A stretch of 64,000 nucleotides of DNA from Clostridia bacterium (GCA_017464805.1 JAFTYE010000003.1:179548-243547), one strand, 5' to 3'; shown: positions 1 to 9,257, numbered from the stretch's first letter. Numbers and translations: made by a program. The notes: a model not told the origin generated them from the letters alone.

Positions 1-287
1 GAGCAGAGCGCCTGATTATGATGACCGACATCGCAGGCGTGCTTCGCGATAAGGACGACCCCACTACCCTCATTCCCGACATTACCGTGGATGAGGCAAA
101 GGGCCTTTACGACGAAGGCGTGATTTCGGGCGGTATGATCCCGAAGGTCAACTGTTGCATTGAGGCCATCGAGCGAGGCGTGCAGAACGTCATCATTATG
201 GACGGCCGTATCCCGCACTCCATCCTCATGGAGATCCTCACCGACGAGGGTGCGGGCACCATGGTCATGAAGGAAAGAAAAGAATGA
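1..287 (+). CDS. argB: Acetylglutamate kinase, C-terminal part (cut by window edge)
   Basis: The reading frame is open from base 3 and ends at 287, giving about 94 residues. They match the C-terminal lobe of N-acetylglutamate kinase, which phosphorylates N-acetylglutamate in arginine synthesis in the cytoplasm. Visible signatures are MTDIAGVLRD near the start, then GVISGGMIPK with the conserved lysine, and the typical tail with IMDGRIPH and TDEGAGTMV. The true start lies upstream of the window. The stop overlaps the argD start by four bases (ATGA), so the two are translationally coupled in an arg operon. Confidence 0.93.
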   Translation, partial: AERLIMMTDIAGVLRDKDDPTTLIPDITVDEAKGLYDEGVISGGMIPKVNCCIEAIERGVQNVIIMDGRIPHSILMEILTDEGAGTMVMKERKE

Positions 288-1477
288 GCGAATTAAAACA
301 AAAAGACAGTACCTATGTGGCGGGCACCTACCGCCGCTTCCCCGTGGAGATCGTGTCGGGCAAGGGCTCGGTCGTGTACGATGAAACGGGCAAACGCTAT
401 ATTGACATGGGATCGGGCATCGGCGTGACCTCCTTCGGCATCGCGGACGATGCCTGGGTTGCGGCTGTGACCGAGCAGCTTGGCCGTGTTCAGCACATGT
501 CCAATCTCTATTACACCGAGCCGTGCGCTCGTCTCGCCGAAATGCTGTGCGAAAAGACGGGCATGGCCAAGGTCTTCTTCTGCAACTCGGGTGCCGAGGC
601 GAACGAATGTGCCATCAAGGTCGCGCGCAAATACGCCGCTACCAAAGACCCCGCGCGCACGACGATCGTCACGCTGGTCAACAGCTTCCACGGCCGCACG
701 CTCACCACCCTCGCCGCTACGGGGCAGGAGCATTACCACGAGCTATTTCAGCCCCTGACCCCCGGCTTCCGCCACGTCGAAGCAGGGAATATGGAGCAGC
801 TTGCCGAAGCGATCTCTGCCCCCGACACCGCTGCGCTTCTTGTCGAGTGCGTGCAGGGAGAGGGCGGCGTGATCGCGCTTGCCCCCACCTACGTGAAAGA
901 GGCACAACGCCTCTGCCGCGAAAACGACGTGCTTTTTATGGTTGACGAGGTGCAGACGGGTAACGGCCGCACGGGTCAGCTTTACGCCTACATGAATTTC
1001 GGTGTCAAGCCCGACGTCGTATCCACCGCCAAGGGTCTTGGCGGTGGTTTGCCGCTCGGCGCGGCACTCCTTTCCGAAAAGGTGGGAAACGTTCTCACCT
1101 TCGGCGATCACGGCTCCACCTTCGGCGGCAACCCCGTTGCCTGCGCGGGCGCGTGCAGCGTCATCTCCCGTATGGATGATGCCTTCCTTGCCGCCGTGCG
1201 CGAAAAATCCGCCTACTGCTTCGCCGAGCTGAGCGAAGCCGAGGGCGTTGAGAGCGTCAGCGGCATGGGTCTGATGGTCGGTATCAAAACCACCGCCCCT
1301 GCTGCCGACGTGGTGCGTGAGTGCATGGCACGCGGAGTCCTTTGCCTGACCGCCAAGGATAAGGTGCGCCTGCTTCCCGCCCTGAATATTCCTGCCGACA
1401 TACTGGCCGAGGCCATCGGCATCATCAAAACCGTGTGTGCCGAGCTTGCGGCCGCACAAAAGGAGAGCGAAACATGA
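284..1477 (+). CDS. argD: Acetylornithine aminotransferase
   Basis: The 397-residue product is a class III PLP aminotransferase of normal ArgD length. It converts N-acetylglutamate semialdehyde to N-acetylornithine. Visible features are the [15 protein letters not shown] block near residue 100 (phosphate and PLP binding), NSFHGRT, the [12 protein letters not shown] block with the PLP-ring aspartate, and the Schiff-base lysine in STAKGLGGG. It starts inside the argB stop and its own stop overlaps argF, giving the gene order argB-argD-argF. Some members of this family also act on succinyldiaminopimelate, which cannot be excluded here. Confidence 0.95.
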   Translation: MSELKQKDSTYVAGTYRRFPVEIVSGKGSVVYDETGKRYIDMGSGIGVTSFGIADDAWVAAVTEQLGRVQHMSNLYYTEPCARLAEMLCEKTGMAKVFFCNSGAEANECAIKVARKYAATKDPARTTIVTLVNSFHGRTLTTLAATGQEHYHELFQPLTPGFRHVEAGNMEQLAEAISAPDTAALLVECVQGEGGVIALAPTYVKEAQRLCRENDVLFMVDEVQTGNGRTGQLYAYMNFGVKPDVVSTAKGLGGGLPLGAALLSEKVGNVLTFGDHGSTFGGNPVACAGACSVISRMDDAFLAAVREKSAYCFAELSEAEGVESVSGMGLMVGIKTTAPAADVVRECMARGVLCLTAKDKVRLLPALNIPADILAEAIGIIKTVCAELAAAQKESET

Positions 1478-2457
1478 ACTTGAAAGGTAAAAGCTTCCTT
1501 CGCCTCTTGGACTTCACCCCTGCCGAGATCGAGGGTCTTCTTGACCTCGCAGCGGATTTGAAGGCAAAGAAAAAGGCAGGCATCCCCCACCGCACCTGTG
1601 AGGGCAAGAACATTGCCCTGGTGTTTGAAAAGACCTCTACCCGTACCCGTTGCGCCTTTGAGGTCGCCGCCGCCGATCTTGGCATGAGCGCGGTATATCT
1701 CGACCCCAAGGCATCCCAGATCGGCAAAAAGGAAAGCATTCCCGACACCGCCCGTGTGCTTGGCAGAATGTTTGACGGCATCGAGTACCGCGGCTTCGGT
1801 CAGGAGATCGTCGACGCCCTCGCAAAATACGCAGGCGTTCCCGTCTGGAACGGTCTGACCAACGAGTTCCATCCCACCCAGATCCTTGCCGATTTTCTGA
1901 CCGTGCGCGAGCATTTCGGCACGCTGGCAGGCAAAAAGCTGGTCTATATGGGAGACGCGCGCTATAACATGGGCAACTCGCTCATGGTCGGCTGCGCCAA
2001 AATGGGCATGCACTTCGTCGCCTGCGCGCCGAAGAAATATTTCCCCGACGCCGCGCTGATCGCAGAATGCGAGGCTGTTGGCCGTGAAACGGGCGCGACC
2101 CTCGAATTTATCGAGGATCCGATCGAGGCAACGAAAAACGCCGATGTCATCTACACCGATGTGTGGGTGTCGATGGGCGAGCCTGCCGAGGTATGGGAGG
2201 AGCGCATCCGCGACCTCACCCCCTACCGTGTGACGAAGGCACTGCTTAACAACGCCGGCACACAGTGCCGCTTTATGCACTGCCTGCCCGCCTTCCACGA
2301 TCTCGGCACCGAGGTGGGTCGCGAGATCTACGAAAAGTTCGGTATCGACTGCATGGAGGTCACCGACGAGGTGTTCGAGGGACCGCAGTCTATCGTCTTT
2401 GACGAGGCGGAGAACCGTATGCATACGATTAAGGCCGTGATGGCCGCCACCCTGTAA
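1474..2457 (+). CDS. argF: Ornithine carbamoyltransferase
   Basis: Carbamoylates ornithine to citrulline. The 327-residue length is normal for the family. The carbamoyl-phosphate motif STRTR sits at about residue 55, [12 protein letters not shown] carries the HPxQ motif, and HCLPAFHD holds the catalytic cysteine. The ATG at 1474 is chosen because AGGAGAG precedes it and it overlaps the argD stop (ATGA). An in-frame upstream start would add residues unlike the family. It is the last gene of the arg operon and is followed directly by an intrinsic terminator. Confidence 0.95.
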   Translation: MNLKGKSFLRLLDFTPAEIEGLLDLAADLKAKKKAGIPHRTCEGKNIALVFEKTSTRTRCAFEVAAADLGMSAVYLDPKASQIGKKESIPDTARVLGRMFDGIEYRGFGQEIVDALAKYAGVPVWNGLTNEFHPTQILADFLTVREHFGTLAGKKLVYMGDARYNMGNSLMVGCAKMGMHFVACAPKKYFPDAALIAECEAVGRETGATLEFIEDPIEATKNADVIYTDVWVSMGEPAEVWEERIRDLTPYRVTKALLNNAGTQCRFMHCLPAFHDLGTEVGREIYEKFGIDCMEVTDEVFEGPQSIVFDEAENRMHTIKAVMAATL

Positions 2458-2592
2458 GGGACTATCAACTTCGGGCATAATCAAAAAGAGAGGCGAAAGC
2501 CTCTCTTTTTTATCGCCGCTCCCGCCCCTCGCAGTATGCCATACAGCTTCGGAGCGGGAACGACGATTTCTGCTCCGAATTTGATAGTCCCT
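2457..2592. repeat. 12-bp perfect inverted repeat flanking the arg terminator
   Basis: AGGGACTATCAA at 2457-2468 is the exact reverse complement of TTGATAGTCCCT at 2581-2592. The left arm begins on the last base of the argF stop codon. The 112 bp between the arms hold the arg terminator and a second GC-rich hairpin (TTCGGAGC...GCTCCGAA). It is not like the larger inverted-repeat element at 37.3 kb. It could be a small non-autonomous element or a folded mRNA tail; function unknown. Confidence 0.5.
2483..2511 (+). terminator. Intrinsic terminator of the arg operon
   Basis: Stem AGAGAGGC/GCCTCTCT with a GAAA tetraloop, followed by five T on the + strand and preceded by five A, so it can also act on the - strand. 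Confidence 0.85.
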
Positions 2593-2677
2593 GTTTCTGC
2601 TTTTTCGGGCAAAAGAACGAAGATTTATGCTCAAAATCCGCAGAGCCCCTACGGGCTTGTCAGCTTCGGGCATAATC

Positions 2678-2710
2678 AAAAAAGATCCCCCGCGCATGGC
2701 GCGGGGGATC
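2678..2710 (-). terminator. Terminator of the repeat lipoprotein gene
   Basis: 12-bp stem GATCCCCCGCGC/GCGCGGGGGATC with a three-base loop. On the - strand it is followed by six T. Directly beyond it lies the same 19-nt sequence (CTTCGGGCATAATCAAAAA on the + strand) that flanks the arg terminator at 2469-2487. Confidence 0.85.
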
Positions 2711-2716
2711 GGGACG

Positions 2717-5700
2717 TTATTGGCGGTGCCAATCATCATAGCAATACGTTCTTTTTAAGTACATAGCATTTTGTGTGGGGCTTGACAGATTTAGGCTCGA
2801 AACGATGACCATGTCCGATATGTTGGTTATATACCAGCCGTACGGATTTTTGAAGGTCACGCTTTTCAGCTCCCAGTAATCAAATGCGCATGAACCGATT
2901 TTCGTTACATTTTTGGGAATGGTGATGCTTGTCAAGCTCGTGCAATTTTGGAATGCACAGCTGGCGATCGTTTCCAATCGGCTGTCTTCACCAAAGATCA
3001 CGCTTGTCAGGTTCGTGCAATTGATGAATGGACCGTTACCCATGTCTTCGCCGAGGCTTATCACGCTGTCGGGAATTTCAATGCTCGTAAGGCCCGTGCA
3101 ATTTCCGAATGCTGCGGAACCGATCGTTGCCAGCTGACTGCTTTCGCCAAATGTAACCTCGGCAAGGCTTGAACAGGAATAAAATGCTGAGCCGCCGATG
3201 CTTGTTACCTTGTCGGGAATCTTGATGCTCGTAAGGCTCGTACATTCGGAAAATGCGTTACCGTCGATGATCGTTACGTGATCCGGAATTTGGAAGCTTG
3301 TCAGCTTTGCGCAACGCGAAAAAGCATGAAAACCGATATAGGTAATGTGATTTGGCAGTTTTACACTTTCAAGACTTGAACAGCCCGAAAAAGTAAAATT
3401 GCTGATACTCGTCACGCCGTCGGGAATGTCAATAGCCGTAAGGCTGATGCAATCTGAGAACGTACTGTATGCAATATCTACCAATCGGCTATTTTCAGCG
3501 AACGTAGCATGAGCGAGGTTGGAGCAGCCGAAGAAGGCTGCACCGCCGATGCTCGTCACACCCGCAGGGATTTTGATGCTTGTCAAGCTCGTGCATTTCT
3601 GGAATGCCCACGAGCTGATGGCCGTCAATTGGCTGTTGTTGGCGAAGGTTACGCTTGCAAGGTTCGGACAATTACCGAAGGCCAGCTCTCCGATGCTTGT
3701 CACGCTCGCGGAGATCTCAACGCTTTCGAGAAATTCACATTGGAAGAAGACACTGTTGCCTATGCTGATAACAGGCTCGCCCTCATAGGTTTTCGGAATG
3801 ATGATGTGGGGCACGGGAACATGATAACCCGTCACACTGTAACCGCCATCCACCTTCGTAAACACCAAGGGGCAGAGCATGGGTATCTCCACGTACGTGG
3901 TATAGTCGCAACGGGAGCAGTCCTCGTAGGCGTTCCAGCCAACCTCGGTATAGGTGGGTGCTTTGGCTTCATGCTGTGTTAGGAGATGCCCTAACGGTTC
4001 AATTTCCGCATACGTTGTATAACCGCACCCTGCGCGTTTACAGGTTACATAGGCATTCCAACCGATGTCGGTACAGGTCGCGGCCTTTGCTGCGTGAGGC
4101 TCTTCATCGTGACCGAGCGCAGGGATCTCCTCGTAGGTCGTGTAGCTGCAACGCGAGCAGGTCACATAGGCGTGCCAGCCGATTCCCGTACAGGTGGCAG
4201 ATTTTGCCGCGTGATGCTGCTCGCCATGACCGAGGGCAGGGATCGTCTCGTAGGTGGTGTAGCTGCAACGGGAGCAGGTCACGTAGCCCTCCCAGCCGCT
4301 TTCAAGGCAGGTCGGTGCTTGTCCCTCGTGATTTTTCGTGTCGTGACCGAGTGCGCCTATCACCGTATAGGTCGAATAGTCGCAACGCGAGCAGGTCTTG
4401 TAAGCATACCAGCCGCTCTCCGTACAGGTGGCGGCCTTCGCCTCGTGATGCCGCTCGTCATGGCCGAACGCAGGGATCTCCCCGTAGGTCGTGTAGCTGC
4501 AACGGGAGCAGGTTTCGTAAGCTTCCCAGCCGACATTGGTGCAGGTGGGGGCTTTTGCGTTATGCGGTTGCTTGTCGTGACCGAGCATGGGGATCTCTGC
4601 GTAAGTAGTATACGAACAACGGAGACAGGTCACGTAGGCGTGCCAACCGATGTCGGTACAGGTGGGTGCCTTCGCCTCGTGATTCTGCTTGTCATGGCCG
4701 AGCGCGGTTTTTTCTGTATAGGTGGTATATCCGCAACCGCTGCGCTTGCAGGTCACGTAAGCATCCCAGCCCTTTTCGGTGCAGGTGGGAGCTTTTTCGG
4801 CGTGATTCTTTTCATCATGTCCCAGAGGGGAGATCGATTGCTGGGCGATCAGGATCTCACCGCAGGACAAACACCTCGTGCCGTCGGTCTTGCCGGCCAC
4901 CGTACAGGTAGCAGCGTAGCCTTTTACGGTTTCCGTGGTCGGATGCGAGCAATGGGTCACTCGAACCGAGGCGCAGATGTTGCAGTCGGCATCAAGCTCG
5001 CCGTCATAGATATGAGGGGCGGCGTCTGCCTTGTCCTCGCACCCCGTGCGGGTGCAGGCGTGATAGTGCGCGGTGGCATCATACGTCCAATCGGCGGAAT
5101 ACGCATGACCAAGAGCAGCCAGCTCCGCATAGGTCGTGTGATCACAGCGGGAGCAGGTCTCATAAGCGTCCCACCCGATCTCGGTACAGGTCGGGGCTTT
5201 TTCGGCATGGTTCACCGTATCGTGACCCAACGCGGGTCTTTCCGTGCGGTTGTCATAGTCGCAACGGGTGCAGGTCTGGTAGATATCCCATCCCGGTTCG
5301 GTACAGGTGGGCATCTTGGAGGCTTGGTAGACTATGTCGTGCCCGATAGAAGCCTTTTCGGTATAGGTGGTGTAATCGCAACGGGAGCAGGATACGTAGG
5401 CATCCCAGCCCACCTCGGTACAGGTAGGGGCCTTTGCCGCATGGCTCACCTCGTCGTGACCAAGGGCAGGGATCTCCCTTGCAGTCGAATATTGGCAGGT
5501 CTTACATATCAGAAGAAGGCGACCCTTTTCGTAGCAGGTGGCCTCTCGCGTTACCGTTTCACTAAAATCATGCGCGGCAAGCTCGGCTTTTTCATTTGGG
5601 TGTCCGCAGCTGGATGACTTCCAATGAGAGGTTTCGTCGCTTACCCACATATCGGAAAACGTATGCTCGTGCGGCGGCTCGGTCGGCGGCTCGTCGCAGG

Positions 5701-5758
5701 CGACAAGCACCCCGAGGCATAGTATCAGGGCAAACAGGAACAGAAGTAATTTTCTCAT
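2717..5758 (-). CDS. Lipoprotein with 13 Cys-rich repeats and BspA-like leucine-rich repeats
   Basis: A 1013-residue surface lipoprotein. The ATG at 5758 is chosen because GGAGGAAAGA precedes it and the product then starts with a lipoprotein signal peptide ending in the lipobox LVAC. Residues from about 60 to 610 hold 13 copies of a 39-41 residue unit of the type APTCTE.GW.AY..CSRC.YTTY.EIPALGHD. Most copies have one Cys after PT and a CxxC or CxxxC pair; copy 13 has Tyr in place of the first Cys. The rest is a BspA/LRR_5-type array with the unit SLTSI.IP..VTSIG..AF..C. Such arrays mediate adhesion or cell-surface binding in related bacteria. It is monocistronic with its own promoter and terminator. 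The exact function is unknown. Confidence 0.85.
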   Translation of the reverse strand: MRKLLLFLFALILCLGVLVACDEPPTEPPHEHTFSDMWVSDETSHWKSSSCGHPNEKAELAAHDFSETVTREATCYEKGRLLLICKTCQYSTAREIPALGHDEVSHAAKAPTCTEVGWDAYVSCSRCDYTTYTEKASIGHDIVYQASKMPTCTEPGWDIYQTCTRCDYDNRTERPALGHDTVNHAEKAPTCTEIGWDAYETCSRCDHTTYAELAALGHAYSADWTYDATAHYHACTRTGCEDKADAAPHIYDGELDADCNICASVRVTHCSHPTTETVKGYAATCTVAGKTDGTRCLSCGEILIAQQSISPLGHDEKNHAEKAPTCTEKGWDAYVTCKRSGCGYTTYTEKTALGHDKQNHEAKAPTCTDIGWHAYVTCLRCSYTTYAEIPMLGHDKQPHNAKAPTCTNVGWEAYETCSRCSYTTYGEIPAFGHDERHHEAKAATCTESGWYAYKTCSRCDYSTYTVIGALGHDTKNHEGQAPTCLESGWEGYVTCSRCSYTTYETIPALGHGEQHHAAKSATCTGIGWHAYVTCSRCSYTTYEEIPALGHDEEPHAAKAATCTDIGWNAYVTCKRAGCGYTTYAEIEPLGHLLTQHEAKAPTYTEVGWNAYEDCSRCDYTTYVEIPMLCPLVFTKVDGGYSVTGYHVPVPHIIIPKTYEGEPVISIGNSVFFQCEFLESVEISASVTSIGELAFGNCPNLASVTFANNSQLTAISSWAFQKCTSLTSIKIPAGVTSIGGAAFFGCSNLAHATFAENSRLVDIAYSTFSDCISLTAIDIPDGVTSISNFTFSGCSSLESVKLPNHITYIGFHAFSRCAKLTSFQIPDHVTIIDGNAFSECTSLTSIKIPDKVTSIGGSAFYSCSSLAEVTFGESSQLATIGSAAFGNCTGLTSIEIPDSVISLGEDMGNGPFINCTNLTSVIFGEDSRLETIASCAFQNCTSLTSITIPKNVTKIGSCAFDYWELKSVTFKNPYGWYITNISDMVIVSSLNLSSPTQNAMYLKRTYCYDDWHRQ

Positions 5759-5800
5759 GGTCTTTCCTCCGAAACAATCGAACAATGATGCGGATGTACC

Positions 5801-5829
5801 ATTATAGCACAGTGAAAGGATTTTGTAAA
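5801..5829 (-). promoter_or_regulatory. Sigma-A promoter of the repeat lipoprotein
   Basis: On the - strand TTTACA (5829-5824), a 17-nt spacer, then TATAAT (5806-5801), 43 nt before the start codon. Confidence 0.75.
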
Positions 5830-5894
5830 GAGCCATTTTATACGGCAAGCCCATGGCTGCTTTTTCGTTTTTACAAATATTTCATTTCTTTGCC

Positions 5895-5923
5895 TTGCCC
5901 CGTTAGCATTTTTTCGGTATAAT
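5895..5923 (+). promoter_or_regulatory. Probable sigma-A promoter of relQ
   Basis: TTGCCC, 17-nt spacer, perfect TATAAT at 5918-5923, 27 nt before the start codon. The -35 is only a partial match. Confidence 0.6.
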
Positions 5924-5950
5924 GCTTCCATCCTGAAGGGGAGGGATGAT

Positions 5951-6649
5951 ATGGAGATCGTCCGAGAGGAAGAGCTGCGGCAGAAAATGTTTTCCGCGGT
6001 GGATGAGAAAACCAGGGAATGGATGCAGACCAAGACAAAGGAGATCATTTCGCTTTTTTCGCTTTATAAATGTGCGATGATGGAAGTCGAGACCAAGTTT
6101 CGCGTGTTCGAGGAGGAGTTTTCCTCCACCTTTGACCGCAGTCCCATATCTTCGATCAAAACACGGCTCAAAAGTCTGCCCAGCATCCGCGCAAAAATGG
6201 AAAGGCTGGGCGTGTCGGATATCACGCAGATCCCCGAGCATATTCGTGATATTGCCGGTGTTCGTGTGATCTGTCCCTTTCCCGAAGATGTGTACCTTTT
6301 GGCGGATGCCCTGCTTCGTCAGGATGACGTCACCTTGATCGAAAAGAAGGACTATATCGCACATCCAAAGGAAAACGGATATCGTAGCCTGCATGTCATC
6401 GTGTCGGTTCCCGTGTTTCCCACAAGCGGCAGAAGGGATATGACGGTCGAGGTGCAGTTACGTACCATTGCCATGGATTTTTGGGCGAGCCTGGAGCATC
6501 AGATGCGCTACAAAAAGAACACGTGCTTTACCGAGGAAATGGCGCAGGAGCTTTATGCCTGCGCGGAGGCAAGTGCCGCATTGGATCGCCGCATGGAGCG
6601 ACTGCAAAAAAGCGCCTTTGCCACGGAAAAGGAGGAAAAAAAGATATGA
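5951..6649 (+). CDS. relQ: Small alarmone synthetase, RelA/SpoT-domain GTP pyrophosphokinase
   Basis: A 232-residue stand-alone (p)ppGpp synthetase of the RelQ/YjbM type. It transfers pyrophosphate from ATP to GDP or GTP, so it is part of stress signalling in the cytoplasm. There is no hydrolase, TGS or ACT domain. Signatures in order: IKTRLKSL near residue 70, RDIAGVRV (about 99-106), KENGYRSLH (140-148) and VEVQLRT..MDFWASLEH (166-183), the Mg and substrate-binding blocks of the synthetase fold. GGGGAGGG precedes the ATG. Its stop overlaps the next gene by four bases, coupling it to a membrane zinc-ribbon protein. Confidence 0.9.
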   Translation: MEIVREEELRQKMFSAVDEKTREWMQTKTKEIISLFSLYKCAMMEVETKFRVFEEEFSSTFDRSPISSIKTRLKSLPSIRAKMERLGVSDITQIPEHIRDIAGVRVICPFPEDVYLLADALLRQDDVTLIEKKDYIAHPKENGYRSLHVIVSVPVFPTSGRRDMTVEVQLRTIAMDFWASLEHQMRYKKNTCFTEEMAQELYACAEASAALDRRMERLQKSAFATEKEEKKI

Positions 6650-7041
6650 AACGGTGGTTTGCCCGGTTTATGTACGGCCGCTACGGCGGCGATTCGCTGA
6701 ACAATCTTCTGATCTGGATCTCGGTGGGATTATTGCTTCTTGCCTATATTCCGTACCTGTGGCCAATGTCGATTTTGGCGTATGGCGTACTGATCTACAC
6801 GATTTTTCGAACCCTGTCTCGCAACATTCCGCGCCGGCGGGCGGAGGAGGCGGCCTACCTGCGTGTGCGCTCCCGCTTTGCGAAAAAGCGTGCCTTGCGT
6901 AAGCAGATACGGCGCGAGCGCAAGACCCATCGCTATTTCAAGTGCCCTGCCTGTCACGCCATGCTGCGTGTACCGCGCGGCAAGGGCGAGATCGTCGTGA
7001 CCTGCCCCCGCTGTGGGAAAAAGACTGACAAAAAGACCTGA
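6646..7041 (+). CDS. Membrane protein with C-terminal zinc ribbon
   Basis: A 131-residue product not recognised as a named family. Residues about 20-52 form one or two membrane segments (LLIWISVGLLLLAYIPYLW, then SILAYGVLIYTIF). A strongly basic linker follows (RRRAEEAAYLR..RFAKKRALRKQIRRERK), then a zinc ribbon with CPAC and CPRC pairs at the C-terminus. The start overlaps the relQ stop (ATGA) and GGAGG lies just upstream. The basic linker and zinc ribbon suggest nucleic-acid or ribosome contact from the membrane; this is inference. Confidence 0.75.
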   Translation: MKRWFARFMYGRYGGDSLNNLLIWISVGLLLLAYIPYLWPMSILAYGVLIYTIFRTLSRNIPRRRAEEAAYLRVRSRFAKKRALRKQIRRERKTHRYFKCPACHAMLRVPRGKGEIVVTCPRCGKKTDKKT

Positions 7042-7048
7042 TGAATAT

Positions 7049-7080
7049 AAAAAAGGCGATGCCGCGGCATCGCCTTTTTT
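7049..7080. terminator. Bidirectional terminator between relQ operon and nag genes
   Basis: Perfect stem AAGGCGATGCC/GGCATCGCCTT with A-rich left flank and T-run at 7075-7080. It serves the genes converging from both sides. Confidence 0.85.
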
Positions 7081-7093
7081 GTGGTATGTGAGA

Positions 7094-8068
7094 TCAGTAG
7101 CCGACCTTCTCCCAGCATTCGAAGGGAGCGGCAAGCTCCTCGCTGATGTAGACCTGGGTCTTTTTGGTCTGCAACATGGTACTGGGCAGGTAGGGGGTAA
7201 TGGGGCCGTGCGTGCAAAGACGCGAGGTCATTCTCTGCCAGGAAGAGAACGTGCCGCAGGTTGCGAGCGCGTGCACCTCGATGCGCTCCTTGGCGCGCAT
7301 TACGTCCAGCGGGCCGATGGTAGCGGCGCAGGGAGGGACGTTGGCGATATCGCCCGACTGGCCGAAGGTACCGTTGAGGGAATTCTGCATGATGGTCATG
7401 GGGTGGAGCTTCACGATCTGGGCGGGCTGGTTCAGCCACTCCTCGATGTCGCCCGAACCGATGAACTCGGGAATGGGGTCGACGAAAGCCATGTGACCGG
7501 CCCATCCGGGAGAGGTGGAGGCGATGTCCGCGCCCGTGCCCTCGGTGATGTCGTCGATGATCTTGGAGTAATCCTTGATATTGGCATTGGTGGGGAAGTG
7601 TACGTTCTCCATAGGCATGCGGAGCTTCTCGTCGATCTGGTAGTACAGGTACTTGATCATGGAGTGTGCGAAGCCTGCCTCGTAGGTGATGGGGGCGATG
7701 TTGCCGTCCTGATCGGCCCACTCGTCCTCGGCAACGAGGTGCACCTTGGAGCAGTCAACCTTGAAGTAGTTGATTAGCTGGGCAAGAGGAATGTAGGTGT
7801 CCGGTTCGGGATTGCCAAGGATCATGGTAAAGGACTTGCCTGCTTCGGAGGCCTCCTTCAGTCTGGTGAACAGGGTGGAAATGAGAACGGGATGGGGGTT
7901 CATCATCACCTTTATTTCAAATTCGGGATGCCACCAAGGCTCTCTCTTTTCAAGATCCTTGCCGCTGAGGCTGCGAACGTACTCGCAGACGGCCTTGTCC
8001 TTGAAGGGAACGAAATCCGCAGGCATAAAGTCAAACTTGGTTGCGGGATCGGTGATAAAGTTGCTCAT
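7094..8068 (-). CDS. NagB-family sugar-phosphate isomerase/deaminase
   Basis: A 324-residue protein of the glucosamine-6-phosphate isomerase/6-phosphogluconolactonase superfamily, longer than classical NagB (about 266). Family marks are FTMILGNPEPDTYIPL near the N-terminal third, VAEDEWADQDG where NagB has its catalytic Asp-Glu pair, and SPGWAGHMAFVDP in the place of the NagB loop G..GHxAFNEP. The ATG at 8068 is chosen because AGGAGATACGAC precedes it. It sits 14 nt after nagA in the same direction, so the likely job is conversion of glucosamine-6-phosphate or a related amino-sugar phosphate. The exact substrate is inferred from context. Confidence 0.75.
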   Translation of the reverse strand: MSNFITDPATKFDFMPADFVPFKDKAVCEYVRSLSGKDLEKREPWWHPEFEIKVMMNPHPVLISTLFTRLKEASEAGKSFTMILGNPEPDTYIPLAQLINYFKVDCSKVHLVAEDEWADQDGNIAPITYEAGFAHSMIKYLYYQIDEKLRMPMENVHFPTNANIKDYSKIIDDITEGTGADIASTSPGWAGHMAFVDPIPEFIGSGDIEEWLNQPAQIVKLHPMTIMQNSLNGTFGQSGDIANVPPCAATIGPLDVMRAKERIEVHALATCGTFSSWQRMTSRLCTHGPITPYLPSTMLQTKKTQVYISEELAAPFECWEKVGY

Positions 8069-8082
8069 GTCGTATCTCCTTT

Positions 8083-9231
8083 TCAATTTTGTTTTACAAT
8101 GCCACCGTGCAGAACGGTGTGAAGGACATGGAATCGGTGGTTCACCACGGTCAGGTTGGCGATATTGCCTTTTTTAATGCAACCGCGATCGGATAGGCCC
8201 AAAAGGGTGGCGGGATTGGTAGACGCATAACGGAACACCTGGCATATCGAGGCACCCGTGTGCTTCATCATGTTGCGGCATGGACCGTCAAGGATCATTT
8301 TGCTGCCCGCGATCTCGCCTGCGAAATCGAAGTTGATGTCGTCCGCACCCTGGTACAGCTCACCGTCGGGCATTGGTCCGTGCGCCACCAGCGCGTCCGC
8401 GATCAGGATGATGCGCTCATCCCCTTTGATGCGGCGGACCAGGCGAAGCATGAACGGGTCCACGTGAATGCCCACCTTGTCGCAGATCAGCTCGGTGTAC
8501 ATATCTCCATCGTAAAGCGCCGCCTCGTCCACACAGGCGGTGCGGCATTCGGGATAGCGGGAAAGCGTGCCGGTCGCGTTGGTGTGGTGGGTGGCCAGAC
8601 GCAGACCGTAGGGCTTGAAGCGCGCAATATCCTGGGGGGTTGCCTCACTATGCGCGACCGAGAAGACTGCGCGGGGGTTCTTCGCCTTGGCATATTCCAC
8701 GAATTCATCAAGACCCTCTCGCTCGGGTGCGATGCACCACACGCGTGCAAGATCCCCCGCCTCGTCCACCACCTTTTGATAGTCTTCACGACACACGGGT
8801 CCCTTCCAAGGGTTGCTTTCGCGGTTACAGCCGTATTTCGGGTTGAGGTACGGCCCTTCCATATACAAGCCGATGATGTTGTTCGCCTTGCCCGACTCCA
8901 TGGCAGAACGGATGAGACGGATCGCACGGACGTAGGCATCTGCGTCCATGCTGTAATACAGGGCGGGCAAAACATCGGTCACCCCGTGGTCAAGCAGGGT
9001 GGAGGCGGCCTTCACGGGATCGTCCGTGAACAGGATCTCACCATCCGCGTGGGTATGAATGTCAAAGAGGCCCGGCCCCACGTAGGCGCCGTCCACATCC
9101 AACACCTCTGCCCCCTGGGGGATGGTGATCCTTCTGCCGAAGTCCAGAATTTTTCCCTCCTCGATCAGCAGTGTGGCATCCTCAATGTAGTGATCGGGCA
9201 TCACGAGCGTTGCGTTCTTGATGGCAAGCAT
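8083..9231 (-). CDS. nagA: N-acetylglucosamine-6-phosphate deacetylase
   Basis: A 382-residue amidohydrolase-fold enzyme that removes the acetyl group from GlcNAc-6-phosphate. Signatures are GLFDIHTHADG (metal-binding HxH, about residue 60), MEGPYLNP with the metal-binding Glu, VAHSEA and HHTNA with the later metal-site histidines, and LIADAL with the catalytic Asp. It is first in a two-gene operon with the NagB-like gene and is divergent from a LacI-type regulator. Substrate assignment within the NagA family is by similarity and context. Confidence 0.85.
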   Translation of the reverse strand: MLAIKNATLVMPDHYIEDATLLIEEGKILDFGRRITIPQGAEVLDVDGAYVGPGLFDIHTHADGEILFTDDPVKAASTLLDHGVTDVLPALYYSMDADAYVRAIRLIRSAMESGKANNIIGLYMEGPYLNPKYGCNRESNPWKGPVCREDYQKVVDEAGDLARVWCIAPEREGLDEFVEYAKAKNPRAVFSVAHSEATPQDIARFKPYGLRLATHHTNATGTLSRYPECRTACVDEAALYDGDMYTELICDKVGIHVDPFMLRLVRRIKGDERIILIADALVAHGPMPDGELYQGADDINFDFAGEIAGSKMILDGPCRNMMKHTGASICQVFRYASTNPATLLGLSDRGCIKKGNIANLTVVNHRFHVLHTVLHGGIVKQN

Positions 9232-9257
9232 GGTAGTACTCTCCTTTTGTTGATTTT

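Noticed and set aside
1213-2739. Long open frame on the - strand opposite argF
   Set aside because: It is the antisense shadow of argD/argF and the terminators; it has no ribosome site and no family features.
4094-5617. Long + strand open frame opposite the Cys-rich repeats, and regular spacing that could suggest a CRISPR array
   Set aside because: The periodicity is about 117-123 nt and comes from the protein repeats on the - strand; there are no short identical direct repeats with unique spacers.
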